Assembly (NCBI GenBank): GCA_021795535.1
Contig: JAJYPG010000044.1
Span: 1-7,876 of the forward strand
Source of the DNA: Planctomycetota bacterium
Lineage (GTDB): Bacteria; Planctomycetota; Phycisphaerae; WQYP01
Length of the DNA stretch: 7,876 nt
Direction of reading: 5' to 3'
The translations under genes were made by a program, and so were the position numbers. Below are positions 6,204 through 7,876 of this stretch, piece after piece (position 1 is the first letter of the stretch; the number at the start of each line of letters is the position of its first letter). The notes below the pieces were generated by a model that saw nothing but the letters and a program-made list of their open reading frames with translations, had not been told where the DNA came from and made no database searches.

Positions 6204-6634
6204 ACCTAAGCATGACCCAGAGCGGCCCGTTGGTTGACGTATGGCTGGCCGTGAGCGAGCCGCGTCAAAGCGCATTAATGCAGGCCAAACAGCCTGTACC
6301 GTCTCCCCTAAAAATTCGCGCTTTATTGGATACCGGTGCATCATGCACTGCGATTGACGCAATGGCTATCAAGAAGCTCCAAGTTCCCGTAACAGGAACG
6401 ACACCCATCTAGACTCCATCCACTGTCGGAGTTGCACACACATGCAATCAGTATGATGTGTTGCTTGCTCTCCTAGATATAAATGGAAACCCGATGTACC
6501 TCGGCACATCGGTGCCAGTCATTGAATCCGCGCTGGCCTCACAAGGAATAGATGGCCTTATCGGCAGAGACATACTGGGTAGTGCAGTATTTATTTATAA
6601 TGGCACAGCGGGGCATTTTACTCTATCGTATTAA
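6191..6634 (+). pseudogene. Retropepsin-like aspartic protease gene with one in-frame TAG
   Basis: The frame from ATG 6191 reads 73 codons, meets TAG at 6410-6412, and then continues open for another 73 codons to TAA 6632-6634. The first half has the catalytic block LLDTGAS (Asp47, Thr48, Gly49). The second half has CNQYDV, a flap/strand region, and GIDGLIGRDIL (119-129), the hydrophobic-Gly-Arg-Asp block that closes single-domain retropepsin-like proteases, then a final strand GHFTLSY. At 147 codons the combined length fits a single-domain enzyme that must dimerise to pair two Asp-Thr-Gly motifs. The truncated product lacks the second block and should be inactive. The rest of the frame is undamaged, so the TAG is recent, a sequencing error, or read through. 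It overlaps the 80-residue partner by 13 bases and is probably translated by coupling. The substrate is unknown. Confidence 0.8.
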
Positions 6635-6735
6635 TCAATTCCTAAACACGGCGAGCTTCGCGCCATCGCCCTGACTTTACCCACACCGTCGGGAACCTGC
6701 CAGTTCGGGCGAGCGCCCATTCGCGCGATAATACT

Positions 6736-6751
6736 TGGAACGGATGTTCCA
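6736..6751. repeat. Palindrome TGGAAC-N4-GTTCCA, possible LexA-like operator
   Basis: A perfect 6-base inverted repeat around GGAT. Its core GAAC-N4-GTTC matches the Gram-positive-type LexA box. No gene start lies close by on either strand that would make it a clear operator, so the regulatory reading is speculative. Confidence 0.35.
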
Positions 6752-6920
6752 GCATAATGCGGTGCTTCGCATAGCAATAGCAGGCTGTAAAATCAACGCT
6801 CTTTGCGTCTTGACGGCAGCTTCTTTCTGGTGGCTACATGGACGCCACGGTGCGGGAGTGCTCGCGGCTGGATCACTTCCGCCCGTTCCAGCAACCGCTG
6901 CACCGGTGGCATGTTGCTGC

Positions 6921-6942
6921 TTTCCGGCTGTTCCGCCGGAAA
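6921..6942. repeat. Perfect 8-base inverted repeat TTTCCGGC / GCCGGAAA
   Basis: Stem 6921-6928 with 6935-6942, loop TGTTCC. No clean T-run follows (GTTGGGTGTGTTT), so a terminator function is doubtful. Confidence 0.5.
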
Positions 6943-6972
6943 GTTGGGTGTGTTTCACCTGGATTCCAGATC

Positions 6973-7019
6973 GGATTTCAGGTATTGCCGTTTGGTCGGT
7001 GAAAAGCCCACCTAAATCC
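6973..7019. repeat. Long-loop hairpin upstream of the RDD promoter
   Basis: GGATTTCAGGT (6973-6983) pairs with ACCTAAATCC (7010-7019) with one bulged C. The 26-base loop contains a small nested CCG/CGG pairing. T-rich sequence follows at about 7023-7054 but not directly. It may be a 3' end structure of an upstream transcript. Confidence 0.35.
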
Positions 7020-7054
7020 TATAAGTTTCCCGCATTTTTCCCGTATTGTTTTTA

Positions 7055-7083
7055 TTGACGTATCCCGTCCGCACAGCTATAAA
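7055..7083 (+). promoter_or_regulatory. Sigma70-type promoter for the RDD-family gene
   Basis: TTGACG (7055-7060), a 17-base spacer and TATAAA (7078-7083): five of six matches in each box at the ideal distance. The predicted start near 7090 leaves a leader of about 53 bases before the ATG at 7143. Confidence 0.75.
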
Positions 7084-7142
7084 TAACTCCTGACATTTGC
7101 CGAGGTTTCGTGGAATAAATAGACGCCCATTGGAGAATACCC

Positions 7143-7859
7143 ATGGCTGACAACCCCTACGCCGAATCATCCACGCCAGCATCACCTCCGGGGTCTGCGA
7201 CCCCGGCACCGGGCATGGTCCAGTGCAGCATCACCAAAAAATGGTTCCCAGAAGATGAAGTTGTGACGTTCCAGGGCCAATTGGTCAGCGCCGAGGGCAA
7301 ACAAATTCTCCTGGATCGCCTGCAAACCGGGGCCGAGGCACCTAACGAATTTGTGCGGCCCGGTGTATGGCGGCGGATCGGCTGTATTTTCTTTATCGAT
7401 GGTATCCTGCTGGGGATATTCGGATGGGTTCTGAACTACGTGTTTGGTATTAGCTTTTTTACTCCCCTGACCGATCCAGGCGTTATGTCGCGCAGAGTTA
7501 TTGTGTCGGTCATCGCGTTGGCGGTTGCCAATCTGTACTTCGGCTTGCTTCATGGATGGAAGGGCCAATCTTTGGGCAAAATGGCCGGCAATCTGCGCGT
7601 CATCAACATGGACGGCACGCCGATCTCCAAGCCCAAAGCATTTGCCCGGGCCTTGGCGTACACGTTCGGAAACGTGTTGACTGTGCTGGCGTTGCTTGCC
7701 GTCGCACTTACAAAAAATGTGGCCATTATCTCCGTGGGGGTTTTCCTCGGCGGCATTTGGGGATTGGTAGACGGTATTCTCGCACTCGTGGACACGCGCA
7801 TGCAGCGCACGCTGCATGATAGAATCTGCGGTACGCGGGTAATCCTTTTGAACAGTTAA
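7143..7859 (+). CDS. RDD-family membrane protein with short N-terminal Cys module
   Basis: A 238-residue inner-membrane protein. ATG 7143 has GGAG (7132-7135) 7 bases ahead and a good promoter upstream. The N-terminal 25 residues are Pro/Ser/Ala-rich. Residues 26-60 form a small soluble module, QCSITKKWFPEDEV followed by FQGQLVSAEGK. The RDD domain (about 70-238) begins RRIGCIFFIDG, giving the Arg and Asp that name the family. Hydrophobic segments are seen near 80-102, 119-137, 170-190 and 193-216. The GQSLGKMAGNLRVI block (141-154) and the closing LHDRICGTRVI (224-234) are both standard. RDD proteins are poorly defined; some are linked to ion or metabolite transport, but nothing here fixes a substrate. 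The short Cys module appears once, so one Cys alone cannot make a zinc site without dimerisation or Cys81. No neighbour shares its operon in this window. Confidence 0.85.
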   Translation: MADNPYAESSTPASPPGSATPAPGMVQCSITKKWFPEDEVVTFQGQLVSAEGKQILLDRLQTGAEAPNEFVRPGVWRRIGCIFFIDGILLGIFGWVLNYVFGISFFTPLTDPGVMSRRVIVSVIALAVANLYFGLLHGWKGQSLGKMAGNLRVINMDGTPISKPKAFARALAYTFGNVLTVLALLAVALTKNVAIISVGVFLGGIWGLVDGILALVDTRMQRTLHDRICGTRVILLNS

Positions 7860-7876
7860 ACGAGATTTATCTGGCG

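Larger units (their letters stand above)
6635..7054. other. Gene-poor stretch with palindromes before the RDD gene
   Basis: About 420 bases without a gene I can support. Several overlapping frames up to about 107 codons exist on both strands, but none has a ribosome binding site or recognisable motif. On the - strand a 39-codon frame at 6793-6912 (MPPVQRLLERAEVIQPRALP...) has coding-like codon use and may be a gene scrap. Palindromes at 6736-6751, 6921-6942 and 6973-7019 are listed separately. This may be the far side of the accessory segment, but I found no copy of the tRNA 3' end here. Confidence 0.5.

Noticed and set aside
6793..6912. A 39-codon - strand frame with coding-like codons
   Set aside because: Too short and without a clear ribosome binding site or known similarity; kept only as a remark on the gene-poor stretch.
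6735..7058. A 107-codon + strand frame and its - strand counterpart at 6677-6958
   Set aside because: No ribosome binding site, no recognisable domain and Cys/Trp-rich composition. The + strand frame also runs into the RDD promoter.
1..7876. CRISPR array, insertion sequence ends or rRNA
   Set aside because: I saw no regularly spaced long repeats, no transposase motif with terminal repeats, and no rRNA sequence.

Overview
The window looks like chromosomal DNA of a diderm (Gram-negative-type) bacterium. The style of several proteins (BamD-like and LptE-like proteins side by side, a planctomycete-style tyrosine recombinase remnant, a DUF4070-type radical SAM protein) suggests Planctomycetota or a relative. 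That placement rests on remembered family resemblance, not on a search.

Left part (1-680, + strand): the 3' end of a succinate dehydrogenase/fumarate reductase iron-sulfur subunit gene, an intrinsic terminator, a 22-residue lysine-rich gene with a very good ribosome binding site, and a second terminator. Next (686-3172, - strand) is a compact three-gene group read as membrane protein of unknown function -> BamD-like TPR protein -> LptE-like lipoprotein. The last two overlap by 4 bases, so it reads as an outer-membrane biogenesis operon. Upstream on the same strand, after a 306-base gap, is a B12-binding radical SAM protein (3479-4972).

Middle (5000-6634): an isolated tRNA-Ile(GAT) followed immediately by the decayed C-terminal end of a tyrosine recombinase on the opposite strand, pointing into the tRNA. 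This is the usual arrangement for an element integrated at a tRNA 3' end. Behind it is an AT-rich promoter region and two overlapping + strand genes: a conserved-looking 80-residue protein, and a retropepsin-like aspartic protease gene interrupted by a single in-frame TAG. This accessory segment is the most interesting part of the window.

Right part (6635-7876): about 420 bases with no convincing gene but several palindromes, then a clear sigma70-type promoter driving an RDD-family membrane protein with a short cysteine-containing N-terminal module.

I did not find a complete new multi-gene system. The best candidates for follow-up are the two-gene retropepsin module next to the tRNA/integrase scar, the tiny lysine-rich gene placed directly behind a terminator hairpin, and the unknown membrane protein in the BamD/LptE operon.
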